A stretch of 64,000 nucleotides of DNA from Clavaria fumosa (GCA_951802425.1 OX637796.1:1798001-1862000); one strand, 5' to 3'; positions 44,044 to 58,917 are shown, numbered from the stretch's first letter. A program made the numbers and translations. Notes: generated from the letters alone by a model not told the origin.

Positions 44044-46835
44044 TCATCCCTCCTTCCGTCTCTTATCCTGCATCTCAATCTCAAGCGGCAATCCCCAGCG
44101 CCTCTTTGCCCCCTGGGGTGCCTTCGCCGCGACGCTAGGCCCGCGCATCCCGAGACCCATGCCCGCCCGCCCCGAGCGGAAGCCCGGCCCGTCGTAGTAG
44201 ATCACACCGTCCAGCGGGACGAGGCGCGGCCACGCGACGTACTCGATGCCGTGCAGGACGATGAAGATCAGCGCGAGCGAGAGGAGTGTGAGCCAGAATG
44301 CGAAGTAGTAGAGGAGGGAGGGGCCTATCGCTGGCGATTAGAGAGTGAGCACGCGAACGAGAGAAAAAGGGACGAACCAGGAGTGCGGGGCAGCGTTAAA
44401 CCCGCAGCTATCATGAACAATGAATACCAAACCACGTACGGCATCTAAGACGAAGGGGCAGGGAGGTTTCCCAAGTCAGAAGAGCTGAATATTCAAGAAT
44501 TCTTTTGACACTCACCGAGCGTACGGGCAAAGACCGCGTATCCGTCGTCAATAAGTGCAACGTTGACGGCCTCCGACGTGGGGTCCACGTTCCCGTGAAT
44601 AGATCGAAAGCATCCTACAAATCAACGAACGGCTCAACAGCAGAACAGGCGGCCGTTAGAAGTCAACGTGCCTGCCTGGCGCCGTCAAAGAAATTATTCT
44701 TGATGTAGCGCACAGCGCCCTTGTACCCGTCCTCGAACTCGCCCGCTTTGGTGCGCTTGTTTGTGCGCGTGAAGTCGGCCTTCATGGCGCCCGATCCGCT
44801 GTACGCCTTCGACACGAGGTCGCCCAGGTCAGACCAGACTACGTAATCCCAAAAAGCGAACGTTAGCAATGGCAAACATAAATGTGGGCGGCGGGTAAAC
44901 TTGGGTCCACCCACGTTCACGGAAGTCCTTGGCGAGATTTTCGAAGTCATCCACCGACTCGGTGGGCGCGAGTAGGCCCGTGGCCTGCAGTTGGCGCGTC
45001 AGCATTAGCCGCCCCAGAAGAGTCTGCACGATGTTAGTTCGGTCAAGGTTGTCCATGCAGTTCGTGCGAACGACGCCCTTCTGAAGCTTCACAGACGCTG
45101 GCTGCGTCGAGTCGAGATGGAAGTATCTGGTGTGATCGACGTCAGCAACGCAACGTGGCTGAATTTAAATCGAAACGCACGCGTCTGAGAGCAAAGAGTC
45201 GTGGAGCTGGTCTGTGAGCACACGGAGTTCGTCGTATTTCATATTCTTAGTTAGGCTGTGGAAGTCGAAATGCGTGTAATGGATGCTGGGCTTTTCCAGC
45301 TTCGAGGACGTTAGACAAGAGCGATAATACGTGGAAAGGGCTTACATATGCTAAATAACGTTCGTACGCCTCTTTTACAGGCCTCTCGTGACCGTGTGCG
45401 TTAAGTAAGTTAACCAGCCGTGTCGCTCCATAGGCGGACTCCTGCGCTTCGAGGTGCTTTCGCATGGAGTCTGCCTTCAGTCAATCAAACGCAACAACGG
45501 ATCAGTTTTTCTTTCCTTTTTTTTTTGTTTTTTTGAACTCTACACACCGTTTCTTGAAGGTCCATTATTTGCAAATCGGGTTTGTATCGCAGTGTATTTA
45601 TTTCAGCCCAAAAGACCGGGACGCTCCCTCGTATCTGCACGTAGCTCATTTTCACGGCGTATTCCTCAGTAGCCGATCCGTCGGGCGGACTCCCGAGGAG
45701 AACAATTTGTTCGGTCTCGTTGAAGTTCGCCACATGCCCATCGTGGTCAATACCGCGTCTGAAGTAGCGCGTGCCAGCCCGGTGACGGCTGCGCCGACTG
45801 ATGAGGCACAGTTGGATTTTGCGGCCTTTGACGGACGTCTCGCGGACGGCGAACGCTAGTGGAAAGAGAAACTTGAGGGAGAAAAGGCCAGCATCAAGAA
45901 ACTACACTCACTCCCGTACATAAGGGGAAGGATGAAAGGGCTAAGCTGCGCTGGACGTCACAAATTGCAGATTGTGAAAAGAAAAATTACACACTCACAT
46001 CCTGTCTCTCGTGTTTCATCGTGGCTTCTATGAAGCGGGACTGAAGGAATCTACACTGCTGTTCAAAAGATGAGCCTCACAGTGAAACATGCAGACACAC
46101 TTATTCCAGAAGAATTGTTCGTCCGCCTGAGAATGCATCAGTCGGGGTACAAAGCGTGAGTCTCTCTGAGGGGTAGCATACCATTTCCCATAAAGCTTTG
46201 GGCAAGTCGCTGTCTCGTGCTACGAACTGCGCTTGGAGCCGCCGAGTCAAATCCCAGTCATAGCTGAAGAGGAAGTTGCCAGTCTTGAGATGGAAACGGA
46301 GAAGTCCAAGCAAATGGGCTTCTAATAGGTGAGGCGGGTGACGCGCGGACACTCCACTGTTGATAGGAAGTATGTCGAACTCCGTGGCTCGAAAGATGTC
46401 GTGTCCCATCCAATGCGCTTCTTGGACTCTGCCGGTTATGACGACCATATAATCAACTATAGGACACCAAACTCAACCTCATGTACAAATGTTGTGAAGA
46501 AGGTGCTGGGCGACGAACACAATGAGAGCGAGATGATTCCAACGATGCCATATATCGACCTCCCGCTGTCTAGCAATTTACCTGCAAGGTGCGTGTTGGG
46601 TCCTGCCGCGGTGAGGGTTAGCATAGAGAACCAAGCATTCGAAAGATACATACGGTCAAGAGAGATCTCTCCAGAGGCCCTAAGTATTGTGAGCGCTGGC
46701 GCTCCGCGATTGTCGACGGGCGTAAAGATATACGCCTCTTCGCCATCAGAATATCTACAAGGACGTGTCAGCGAGGAAGAGCTTCATAAACCCAAGTTGA
46801 ACTCACAGAACGAGCCGGCGGTGCAGGGGCTTCAT
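44044..46835 (-). CDS. SAC1: Phosphoinositide phosphatase Sac1
   Basis: ER/Golgi membrane phosphatase that dephosphorylates PI4P and other phosphoinositide monophosphates. Exon 1 MKPLHRRLV splices in phase to LYSDGEEAYIFTPVDNRGAP. The N-terminal Sac domain contains the IVGIISL strand, VVITGRVQEAHWMGHDIFRA, TEFDILPIN and FLFSYDWDLTRRLQ. The catalytic CX5R loop is RTNCMDNLDRTN (Cys codon 45057-45059), with Asn at the third X where many homologues have Cys. The C-terminal exon encodes a hydrophobic stretch (LLYYFAFWLTLLSLALIFIV) consistent with the Sac1 membrane anchor, then a basic tail ending MQDKRRKEG. The stop is at 44044. It shares a very short divergent promoter with LEA1. Confidence 0.94.
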
Positions 46836-46958
46836 AGTCAGCATAGTGTGAATCGCGTGAGAGAGAAAAGGCTGAAAATATATTTGGGTCGAGCTCGGTG
46901 TTTAGCTGGCGCGCCGCTGTCTGTTGCTCAAAAAAGAGCGTGCTTGACTTTTCCGGCG
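46836..46958. promoter_or_regulatory. Compact bidirectional SAC1/LEA1 promoter
   Basis: Only 123 bp separate the two divergent start codons, so transcription signals for both genes must fit here or overlap coding sequence. No clear TATA box is seen. Confidence 0.6.
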
Positions 46959-47891
46959 ATGAAGCTCACACCAGAGCTGTTAGCCCAGGTTCCCTCAGCT
47001 CTGAACACAATCAAGGAGAGACAGCTCGACCTCCGAGGTGAGCAACGCGTGAGCAATTCCAGCGGACCACCTGAACGACGGACGGTTTACAGGCTACAAA
47101 ATACCTGTGATTGAAAACTTGGGTGTTACCCGAGTACGCGTTTCCTCCTGCCTCTTCCATTGCGCGCTCGTTGTGACTGAACAGACGTATGTGCTTTCAA
47201 GGACCAGCACGATGCTATAGACTTCACAGATAATTCTATCGTCGTCCTTGGAAACTTCCCGCGCATGAAGCGTCTTCAAACACTGCTTCTAGCCAATAAT
47301 CGAATAGCGTCGATATCATCTGCACTCTACCTCTCCGTACCAAACCTCAAGACGCTAATTCTAACCAACAACAGCATCGCTGAACTGGGTGACCTGGAGC
47401 CCCTCAAAGAGCTACGAGCGCTGCAATATGTGTCTCTTCTAGGGAATCCTGTCCGGGAAAGAAAATGGTATCGCGAATGGCTTGCGTGGAGACTTCCTGC
47501 GCTGAGAGTTTTAGATTTCCAGAGAATCCAGGACAAGGTGGGTGTTCGGCATTTGACTTCGAGAGTCGAGAGACTCGACGACTGACGCCTTGTATGCGAC
47601 CAGGAGCGGGCCTTTGCGCGAACACTGTTTTTGACAGCCGACAAGCTTCCCACCGCTCTCGCCACTACCATCTCAACTACGGCGTCTACGCAGACGAGCA
47701 AGCCTTCCACCACGATCGATGAGCCGCGGCCCGCGACGTCGACAGGAGCGGCGGGACGTTTGATGTCAGAGCAGGACAAGATCAGAGTCAAGCAAGCTAT
47801 TGCCAACGCCACTTCCATAGAGGAAGTGCGTAGGTTGCAAAGAAGTCTTCAGGAAGGGTTCTTACCAGAACTCGAGGAGGTGGGGGCTTAA
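46959..47891 (+). CDS. LEA1: U2 snRNP A' protein
   Basis: Leucine-rich-repeat component of the U2 snRNP that, with U2B'', binds stem-loop IV of U2 snRNA. Exon 1 MKLTPELLAQVPSALNTIKE...LDLRG joins YKIPVIENLGVTR and then DQHDAIDFTDNSIVVL, the standard opening of U2A'. LRRs follow: FPRMKRLQTLLLANNRI, VPNLKTLILTNNSIAELGDL and LRALQYVSLLGNPV, then the LRR cap WRLPALRVLDFQRI. A Ser/Thr-rich linker and a charged C-terminal helix end EEVRRLQRSLQEGFLPELEE. Introns separate the early exons. Length and order fit the family. Confidence 0.95.
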
Positions 47892-48024
47892 TGATATGTT
47901 GTATATTTCGGCATAAGAATCCTTAGTATGATATGAGTTGACCCTGCTACAGACAGGTCCTATTGAACTACTCTTCATACCATTCAAAATCTGGGATATA
48001 CGCTGGCTGAGCGTTCCCCTTCAA

Positions 48025-48891
48025 CTAATGAATGCCGAATTTACCCAACCAAAGCCCATGATATGTGAGGGCAATGACTGCACTAAGATTGGCCAGTGAG
48101 CTCAATCCGTGCAATACGCCGAATTTCACGTTCAGAGACTTCATCTGGCTTGAGACCTGCGCAGAATGAGAAATCGAGGAAGTGCGAATGTGTACGTAGA
48201 GACATACGCCAGGCTCATTGTATGTCTTGCCTTCCTCCTTTTCCTGTTTGTGCCTTTGGAACATCGTCCTGTTCCGATAAAGGGGCATTGGCCTCGCCCG
48301 CTTTCAAGAAAGTCGATGCGCACCTGCTGGTCAACGGTCCGACAACGAAGTAGTTCAAGCCTTGCGCCGCTAGTACGGTTACAAGCGCGTACGCCTGCGC
48401 GACCTCCGCCACGTTCAGTCGCCAACGATCGGCGACGACGTGCTTATGCCACAGCAACCAGTATCCGAGCATGGAGGCAGAGCCGAAAATGGAAATCAAG
48501 AAATAGATTGGGAAAATCTTGTGCTGGAGGGCGCCGAATTGGGCCCGCGCTGTATAGAAGAGGGGTGAGTAGCCGGTTTATGATATGCCTCCACGATCGT
48601 CGTCCCTTCAGGACCAGTGATCATGACTACATCGAACAGCAATGGAGTTCACGCACGTAGAACTCTGAAAGCAATGACACCTAGAACCGAGTACCAGGGT
48701 GTGAGACAGTCAGAAGATTGAAAGGAGCGCCGCACCTCCAAAAAATGTTACCCAAACGGCTGGGCGTTGGCCCTTGAGTGAGCGAATTATCACGTAATAA
48801 ACGAAGACGACCTACACATTCCGAATAACCAGGCATACAACAAGAGATACACACCCTCATGAGAGGGCAGTTGCAAGATGGAGCTGATCAT
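48025..48891 (-). CDS. TMEM205-like (DUF4149) membrane protein
   Basis: Small multi-pass membrane protein. The start MISSILQLPSHEG (ATG 48891-48889) splices in phase to VVFVYYVIIRSLKGQRPAVW. Further exons encode hydrophobic segments (ISIFGSASMLGYWLLWHKHV) and AEVAQAYALVTVLAAQGLNY, which contains the family-typical pattern of polar residues within helices. The final exon reads MKSLNVKFGVLHGLSSLANL, then TYHGLWLGKFGIH with the stop at 48025. The KFGxxHGxSxLxN core is characteristic of TMEM205/DUF4149 proteins. Cellular role is unclear. The human relative is linked to drug-resistance phenotypes. Confidence 0.75.
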
Positions 48892-49006
48892 GGTCAGAGT
48901 CTAGCTCGACGTGGCACATGTGACCGCGTGACCCAGCACTGTGATACATGCCACAAAATCCTTATATTTCGTGGATTGACTAACACAGGTACAGGTCCAA
49001 CGTCCA

Positions 49007-50442
49007 TCAACGGTTACGGTCCCAATCGCCCGAGAAAGGCCCCTGTCTGGTAAATGATGAACCACCGTGCCTTCTTCCCCCTGAACGTTCACCGTATTCC
49101 GAGCCAGAGGTCAGTATGAGATGTTTGTCGAAGAGCTAGACAGTGAACGCTGTTTCAAGCCACAAGAGGATTCAGGCAGACAGGACAGACATACATCGTT
49201 GAGCACGTTGGTAGATTGTGTCAAGGTAGAAAGAAACGCCGTCAATTGGACGTCTTCAAATTCCTGTATACTGCGATTAATAAAAGTATCTTCCAGAGAC
49301 AATAAAATACAGACCGTGTCGAACTCCTCTCGGAAACGCCTGTTCTCGCTCGCAGGAAGGGAAGCGATCAACGCTGACAGTGAACGCAGTACGGCATGGT
49401 CGACCGTGATATTGCCTGTGCACAGCAGTCAGAGAGTAACAAAGAACCGATATATATATTTACCTGCCATCACATCTTCTACATACTGCACGAGCACCAA
49501 CAATCGCTCGTGCAACATCTTGACCGCCGCTCGTTGTGTCTGCAAGTGCAGCTCCACTGGGTGGGTTGTCATAAGGTAAATTGAACAGCTCGTAACTCAT
49601 ATCTCATACTCACAACTGGTTCCGCCACCCCCACCTCTTGAACACCAATCGACTGCGATTCGTTCGGCTTCTCCTGTCTCGACCTTGAAAGGCACTTCTA
49701 TGAACACCGACCGTGACGTCCGATCACGGATTTCAACGGTCGCTTCGTATGCTTTGAAAGGAAGCGTTGCAGAGTTCAAGCTCGATGATTGGCCTGCACC
49801 GGACGGGAGCAGGAGGAGAAGGAGCGGATTCGAGCAGTATTCAGTGAACTGGGCGGTGATGCCGCATCAGTGTGTTTTTTTGTCGCCGCGAAGTTAGGGG
49901 AAGCTGGATTACGTACCCGTTCGTGAAGAGCTATATGGCGGGCCGTTGGGTGTGGTGCGACGCTGTACCATCCGATGAACTCCAACGAAGGGAATACTTG
50001 CTTGTCTGTGAAACTGAGATTGAGGCCCTGAGTCGTCATACGAAGCGTCAACCGAACATTGATCTGTTCTGGACTTCAAGAATGCGTAATCGACGGTCTG
50101 CCCATCCTCATCTACCGCAATCTCGAAGCTGTTGACAATTTCGACTTCACGACCATTTTGGGTGCCCAATAGCGCACCAAGGACTAGATACGAGTCAAGT
50201 TGTGCATAGCAGTCGAAACTGAGTAAGACCAACCAAAGGGCGAAGTAGAACCCGTCTGCAGCCTGAGCCGCGTCTGGTGTTCGGACACGTTCACTATTGG
50301 GAGTGGATGCCTGTGATCGTGAAGTTCATGTGTGTTTCGCTGTTTAAGAGACAACCAATACGGACAGAGAAAGAGATAAGACAGAAGTTGTAGTCGGCGG
50401 CAGTACGACTGGTAAATCGTCTGTGTCCATTGGTGTATTCAT
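49007..50442 (-). CDS. CSN6: COP9 signalosome subunit 6
   Basis: Catalytically silent MPN-domain subunit of the COP9 signalosome, which removes NEDD8 from cullins. Exon 1 (MNTPMDTDDLPVVLPPTTTS then VLSLSL) splices to HPLPIVNVSEHQTRLRLQT, then to VLGALLGTQNGREVEIVNSF. A later phase-1 intron rebuilds TDQYKQVFPSLEFIGWYSV, the conserved MPN core. Following exons give AHPTA-like segments, SVFIEVPFKVETGEAERIAV, the helical C-terminal domain (LRSLSALIASLPASENRRF, QLTAFLSTLTQSTNVLND) and a basic Gly/Arg tail ending GDWDRNR at 49007. It is divergent from MCM5 with a tRNA gene in between. Confidence 0.92.
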
Positions 50443-50487
50443 TGTCCGGGGACGGTAACTTGGTAGGCGTGATGACTGCTCTTAAGG

Positions 50488-50520
50488 GTTCAACGTTCAA
50501 CGTTCGACGTTCGACGTTCA
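50488..50520. repeat. Heptamer tandem repeat
   Basis: GTTCAAC, GTTCAAC, GTTCGAC, GTTCGAC, GTTCA: 4.7 units of 7 bp, about 45 bp upstream of the CSN6 start codon. Confidence 0.95.
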
Positions 50521-50641
50521 GCACTGGGCGACGACGAGGCTAGCTGAATTTCTTTCTGGCTGTCTGTTTGCAGACAGACGAGAGGACGGACGCAGTATAT
50601 TACTCTCGCACCCCGGAAAAATTGTGATAAATAAAAAGAGA

Positions 50642-50713
50642 TTCCCCCTAGCCGATTCGAACGACTGATCTTCTCATTACTAGTGAGACGCTTTACCGCT
50701 GAGCCAAGGGGGA
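50642..50713 (-). tRNA. tRNA-Thr (AGT)
   Basis: A 72-nt cloverleaf on the minus strand. The acceptor TCCCCCT pairs perfectly with AGGGGGA, with discriminator A. The D arm is GCTCAGCGGTAAAGC. The anticodon arm TCTCA-CTAGTAA-TGAGA gives anticodon AGT. The T arm is AGTCG-TTCGAAT-CGGCT. There is no intron. It sits inside the divergent CSN6/MCM5 promoter region. Confidence 0.95.
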
Positions 50714-50844
50714 CTTGTAGAAAGTACCTCTCTGCGGCTGTATAATCTGCTCCTCAAATGCAATTTCGGCAACCGATGCCGAAATGCACGTGACCTTCCT
50801 TGGTCCCAGGCTCAGACGGCGACTTGAGCGGTCAGAGGGACATA

Positions 50845-53830
<2,986 letters not shown>

Positions 53831-54110
53831 TGTGAATCTTAATTTAAATTCGAGAAGAACGAAGTACTCGAGCGAGCGGAGGCTGTTTTGTATGAGCGCT
53901 AATTTGTGTCTGCACTACTTTCTGAAGTCTGCCGTCTTCCGGCCGCACTTTCCCTGGCAGGGGAATATTCCGGCCCGAGGAGGCCCAGATTGTTCCTTGT
54001 TTGTCCCCTTTTTTTTTCAGCACTCCGCGAGTGCCCCTTTGTCTCGTTATCTCTCGCGCGTGAAAGAGGGTGCAAGAGTCCCTTGTCCTAAAAGCGTCTT
54101 TCAACCAACG

Positions 54111-55227
54111 ATGTCGACAGGGAAGAAGCGCGGGTCACCCGGTGCGGAGGACGAGAAGTCGCCGCTGCAGGAGGTGAAGCTGAACGACGAGGACGCCCAG
54201 AAGCTGCAGAACATCCAGCGAGACATTACGCGTGCGGAATTGGTCTCTGGTGCGTCTATTTGCACTTGTCGTACTCCTTAGTCGCAGGATTGGGTCTCCT
54301 GACGGTGTGTAATTCCTGTCGCAGAGCGACTCGCACAAGAGCGGTTGTTGCCGATTTACGAGCGCCGACGGGCGGTGTCCAAGGAGATCCCCACGTTCTG
54401 GGGAATTGCATTAATGAATCACCAGATGCTGGCGGTACAACTGCAGCACCAGACAGACCAGACGGCACTATCCTACCTGGAGGACGTATGGGTGGAACGT
54501 GACACCAAGGAGCCGCGGTGTTTCACGATCGAGTTTGTGAGAGGGGTTTCTTTTCGGCTGGTCGTTTCGAGACGTGTTTTTTTTTGTATTGAGACGGATG
54601 CTTTTTCTTCTTTTCTTAGCATTTCAAGGAGAACCCGTTCTTCTTGGATAAGGTGTTGAAAAAGTCATTCACGTATGTACCGCCCCCCGCTGCCGCGAAC
54701 GAAGTGGGAGACGAAGACGGGATCACGGAATCCATGCTTGATTTCTCGTGGGATCGGGATGTGGAACATTCAGTGAGTTTGGTGTCATGTATCATTTAGC
54801 CTCCTTCAGTTTCAACTGAGCAAACCACTCCCCCCCCCTCGCGACATCACATAACTGCGAAACCAGACGATGAAGATACAGTGGAAAAGCGAATCCAAAA
54901 ATTTGACCAAGCTGTATCCGCGACTGCTAGATGACGATGAACTCACGGATGAGACGCCCGGAGACGCCGGCAGCTTCTTCAATTTCTTTGAGCGCAACAC
55001 GGATCCGTATGAGGTGCGTAGATCATTTTGGAATAACGTTACGTTTATTTATATGCTCTATACAGGTTGGGCCTATTATCGGGAATGAGATATTCCCTAG
55101 AGCTGTTGAATTTTTCCTTGGTACAGCTAGCGAGTGGGACAGCGATGAAGAGGATGAAGAGGATGAAGATGATGAAGCGGAAATTGACCTAGAACAACCT
55201 CGCACTAAGAAACAAAAAAAGGTATGA
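54111..55227 (+). CDS. Nap1/SET family histone chaperone
   Basis: Nucleosome-assembly protein of the SET/Vps75 type, predicted to bind histones in nucleus and cytosol. It starts MSTGKKRGSPGAEDEKSPLQ. A long dimerisation helix (DAQKLQNIQRDITRAELVSE...LAQERLLPIYERRR) leads to KEIPTFWGIALMNHQMLAVQ, the hallmark earmuff start. Next are the conserved strands FTIEFHFKENPFFLDKVL, the KSFTY segment, IQWKSESKNLTKLYPR and SFFNFFER, with NDPYEV-like NTDPYEVGPIIGNEIFPRAV. It ends in an acidic tail (DSDEEDEEDEDDEAEIDLEQ) followed by KKQKKV, a small basic signal. Short introns interrupt it. SET is favoured over Nap1 because of the short size and FWxxAxxNH motif. Confidence 0.93.
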
Positions 55228-55318
55228 GCATAAAAAGGCAAGCGACTGCTACCGAAAATTGATTGACCTATAAATATATATATGTCAATGTTTGTCTCTA
55301 TTGTTGTTTCATTCTTGA

Positions 55319-55409
55319 TGACATAATCATATCGGCCAATTTCACGCCGATACTTCCGATTCCCGATTCCCATTCCCATTTTTTTGTGACATAATCATAT
55401 CGGCCAATT
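55319..55409. repeat. 23-bp direct repeat
   Basis: Two identical 23-bp copies at 55319-55341 and 55387-55409, beginning TGACATAATCATATC and ending GGCCAATT. They are non-coding, between the histone chaperone and chitin deacetylase genes. Confidence 0.9.
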
Positions 55410-55598
55410 CGTTATAATTTTTTTTTTTCACAAAGTTCAACCCCGTTCTCGTAGTCATGACAGAGTGAGAGTGTCCCGTTTCTTGTCTCCAACTTCCACC
55501 ATCTCCTCCTCATCATCCTTCTTAAGTCCTTCTATCCGTCTCCGTTGTTGTCGTCGTCGTCGGCGTTGGGCACCGTACTTGTCTTACCATACAACACT

Positions 55599-57557
55599 AT
55601 GAAGCCATTCCCTCCTCTGGCCCTCGTCGCCATCTCCTTTCTTTGCTTAGTCCGCGCTCATGTTCCCCGACAAAATCCCCCTGCTCCCCCTCCCGCTCCC
55701 CCTCCCGCTCCCGCTCCTCCTCCACCTCCCGCTCCCGCTCCCGCCACTACCCCTCCTCCGGGACCACCAGCTACTCCATCCCCTTCTCCCACTCCCACTA
55801 ATGCCTCCCCAGCGGCAACCACCACCGGCTCAAGCTCATCGGGAGCAACCACCCGCACTGGCACTGGAACTACTGGCACTGGCACGACCTCTACCTTCCC
55901 CTCCGTCACCTTCACCCTCCTCGCTACCAACCCTACAGCCGTACCTTTGTCTCTAATCACCGCCAACATGACCTCATTGTCCACAAGACCCTTCCCCGCG
56001 CCCTCGGCGGGGTCGAAACCCAGCAACCTCCCTGGCGCACCGCCCCTCCCTGACAGTGAGGAATCAGATGTCATCCTTTTTTCCCCCCATGTACTCACTT
56101 TTCATCCTTCTCTCCCCAGTTTCCCGCCTCGACCCAAGAAAGTATCCTCCGCTAGATAAACCGCCTCCAAGCGACTCGCCAGAGGTTATTGGGTGGATTA
56201 ATGAGATTCTTGCCCGCAACGTCAACATCCCCGACATCCCTGTCACCCAGCCCGGCTTGTGCGGCAATCCCGCCAACCTCGATGCGGCCCACGATGTCTC
56301 CCGCTCCTGGTGGACCTGCAGCGGAAGAAACCAGGACGACGCGGATGTCACCGACTGTCCGGATCCCAACACCTGGGGTCTCACCTACGATGACGGCCCG
56401 GGCTACTACACCCCGAATCTACTCGAGTACCTTGATGCGCATAACCTCAAGGCAACTTTCTTCGTCATTGGCTCCCGCGCCCTCTCTTTCCCGCGCCTCT
56501 TGCAATATGAGTACCTTAGTGGCCACCAAATCGCCGTCCACACGTGGAGCCACACCGCCCTCACCACCCAAACCAATAACGAGGTCGTTGCTGAGCTGGG
56601 TTGGACTCGCAAGATTATCCAGGATGTGTTGGGCGTCACGCCCAATATGATGAGACCGCCTTTTGGCGACATCGAGTATGTTCTTCATTTGCCCGTTGTG
56701 CGTTATTCTCAACGATAAAACGACCAGCAATCGCGTCCGTGCTATTGCTCTTGCAATGGGTATGAGACCTGTCATGTGGACTAGAGGTTCATCAGGGACA
56801 TTCGACACGGGCGGTATGTATACTTTTTTCGTCAACGTTCGTTGTCTCTCCTGAGCGTTTCTTTCTGCAGACTTCAACATCCAGAGCGGTACCGTGAGTA
56901 CGTCGCAAGTCCTGCAAAACTGGCAGTTCATCCTGGGGAACGCAACGAAAAGCAATCGCGGATTCATCGTGCTGGAGCACGACTTATTCCAACAGGCGGT
57001 GGACGTGGCGACGGGATACATTCTGCCAGACGCGCTTGCGCGTCAGAACCCGCCGTTCAAGATCATGCCGGTGGTCAACTGTCTGGGCAAGCCCCTGACG
57101 GACGCATACGTCGAAACGAATAACAACGCGAGCTCGCCACCAGTCACAGCCTGTGAGTGTTGCTTGCATTCAATTTATATGTTGGATTTTTTCTTTGTTC
57201 TATACTGTCTTCCATTCTTGTTTCATATCATTCATTGTGCCTTCCCTTTGGTTTTTATTACCCGCGACGCCACTTCCACTTCTTGTGTATGTGCAACCTT
57301 TTTTTGGCACTTTTGGTTCGGAATATGTCTTTTTCGGCATTGGTCATTCAGCTCGACCTCTAATAACGACGACAACAACAGTCGATACAGTCGTGATCCA
57401 TCCCGGCACGCCTACGTTGCCCGCGATAGCGACCTCGACCTCAAGGAACTCAGGCGCGAATCGCGGGGCCCCGCTCACGGTGTCGACGACGACGGTGATG
57501 GTCGCGATGACGATTGGGATCGCGCTGGCAAACTCGCTACTGCTGCTGTTCTCGTGA
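55599..57557 (+). CDS. GPI-type chitin deacetylase (CE4)
   Basis: Secreted polysaccharide deacetylase that converts wall chitin to chitosan. The start ATG at 55599 gives MKPFPPLALVAISFLCLVRA, a signal peptide. A Pro/Ala/Thr-rich stalk follows (PPAPPPAPAPPPPPAPAP...TPSPSPTPTN). The CE4 NodB domain has motif 1 TYDDGP (metal-binding Asp pair), motif 2 HTWSH, motif 3 RPPFGD, and further LAMGMRPVMWTRG and RGFIVLEHDLF. The cysteine-containing opening (LCGNPANLDAAH) is typical of basidiomycete chitin deacetylases. The last exon ends with a small-residue/hydrophobic tail (STTTVMVAMTIGIALANSLL), the expected GPI-addition signal. Several introns are present. The stop is at 57557. Confidence 0.93.
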
Positions 57558-58917
57558 TCACTCTTCTCATCGTTGTTCATTCTTCATTCCTCCCTCCTTT
57601 TCCTTCCATTCGCGTGGGGACCAATACGCGGTCACTGGATCATATATCATTTGATGAACAAAGAACAAATTTCTTTTCACTCTCCGTTTTTCAGCAGCCA
57701 GACTGTGAATTTGTTGTGTTGATCCTGTATGCTACGATTTCAGACCGTTCATCACTAGTAGCTTTCTTCTCTTCTTTTTCCTCCCATCATTTATATCTGT
57801 TTTTATTTTTGGTTGACCGAGATGAGCGCGAGAGATCCTCTTTCTTCCGCTCATCCTGGTTACCTTCCGCATTCCTTTTTTTTCGGTACGAGCAACAGAC
57901 ACTTTATGCTGTACAGAGCGCATCCTTCTTTCCAGAGGAAGGAAAGGACGATGGACACCAAATTATGATGACGCTGACGGTGCTCGCAGAACGAGATGGA
58001 CCAATTTTTATCACAAACTTCTCTAGTGCTGTTTTTCTATTTCTTATCCTGATGGAAGGGTTGCTGAACATGGTATTTGAGCACGCGGGTCCTGCCCGAA
58101 ATTATTCCTTTTCCCGGTTTCCCGGTTCCCAGGATTTGTCGCGTGCCTTTCCAGGGAAGAGAAGACAAGGAAACGAGCAACGAGGAACGAGCAACGAGCA
58201 AGATGCTAACCGACGAAGCTAACTAGTGCCGCGCTAGCTAGACTACGTCAACGATTTAGTTTCAAAGCTTCGTCGATTTCTTGAAATTCCTCAGTTTCCG
58301 CAGCCCGTCGGTTCTCACGCCGGCGACATGCAGCGCGCGTGCGTGTGAGCACCGCACCAAAAATGGGCCTGGGTATCACGCAATGGGAGAATGGAATACA
58401 ACCCTGAGGCCCTGATCCTCTTGTCGCGTTCCTGTCCGTCGCGAAGGGTTTTCATGTCGCCACGCGAAATCGCGTGGCGGCGAGCTTTGCCCGTGCTTGC
58501 TTGTGTGCCGCTTACGTAACCAACTCCATACCAAGAATTTGTTGCTTGGATTCTAAAGCTTTTGGTATGCTTCTGAGATTCCTGTCGTAATAATCAAAAT
58601 ATGTAGAACTTATTTCTTGTTGGGATACTGAGGACATTATAGCTGTTTGCAAAAAAGCTGGTCATGTGATGGGCATCAGCAAAGCAGCTTGGCTAAATTA
58701 TTGGTATAAACAGGTATCCACTTGCAGTCTGAGAGTGAGTACATGCAATCCATGAAGTGAGTGAAATCTTTGTTGGATTGGATTGATGTGCAGCCCTCCT
58801 TTGGTTTGTCATTTTCAAGGTGATATTGGAGTCTGAGCATGTAGCAATTGAGTTTCTCCATAACTTTTGCTCGAAGTCCTTCAAAGGCTGTCATAGAGTG
58901 GAAAATTATCAGACTGG
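57558..58917. other. Intergenic region downstream of chitin deacetylase
   Basis: About 1.36 kb with no supportable gene. An ATG-led 72-codon minus-strand frame (58894-58676) has no recognisable domain. A long plus-strand frame passing through the region to 58222 is non-coding read-through. Confidence 0.45.

Noticed and set aside
56894..58222. 442-codon plus-strand frame
   Set aside because: It begins inside chitin deacetylase coding sequence, reads through the last intron in the wrong frame for the final exon, and becomes low-quality Phe/Ser-rich sequence; the spliced model to 57557 fits the family.
58676..58894. 72-codon minus-strand ORF before the LTR fragment
   Set aside because: ATG-led but without domain or exon continuation; left as unassigned intergenic DNA.
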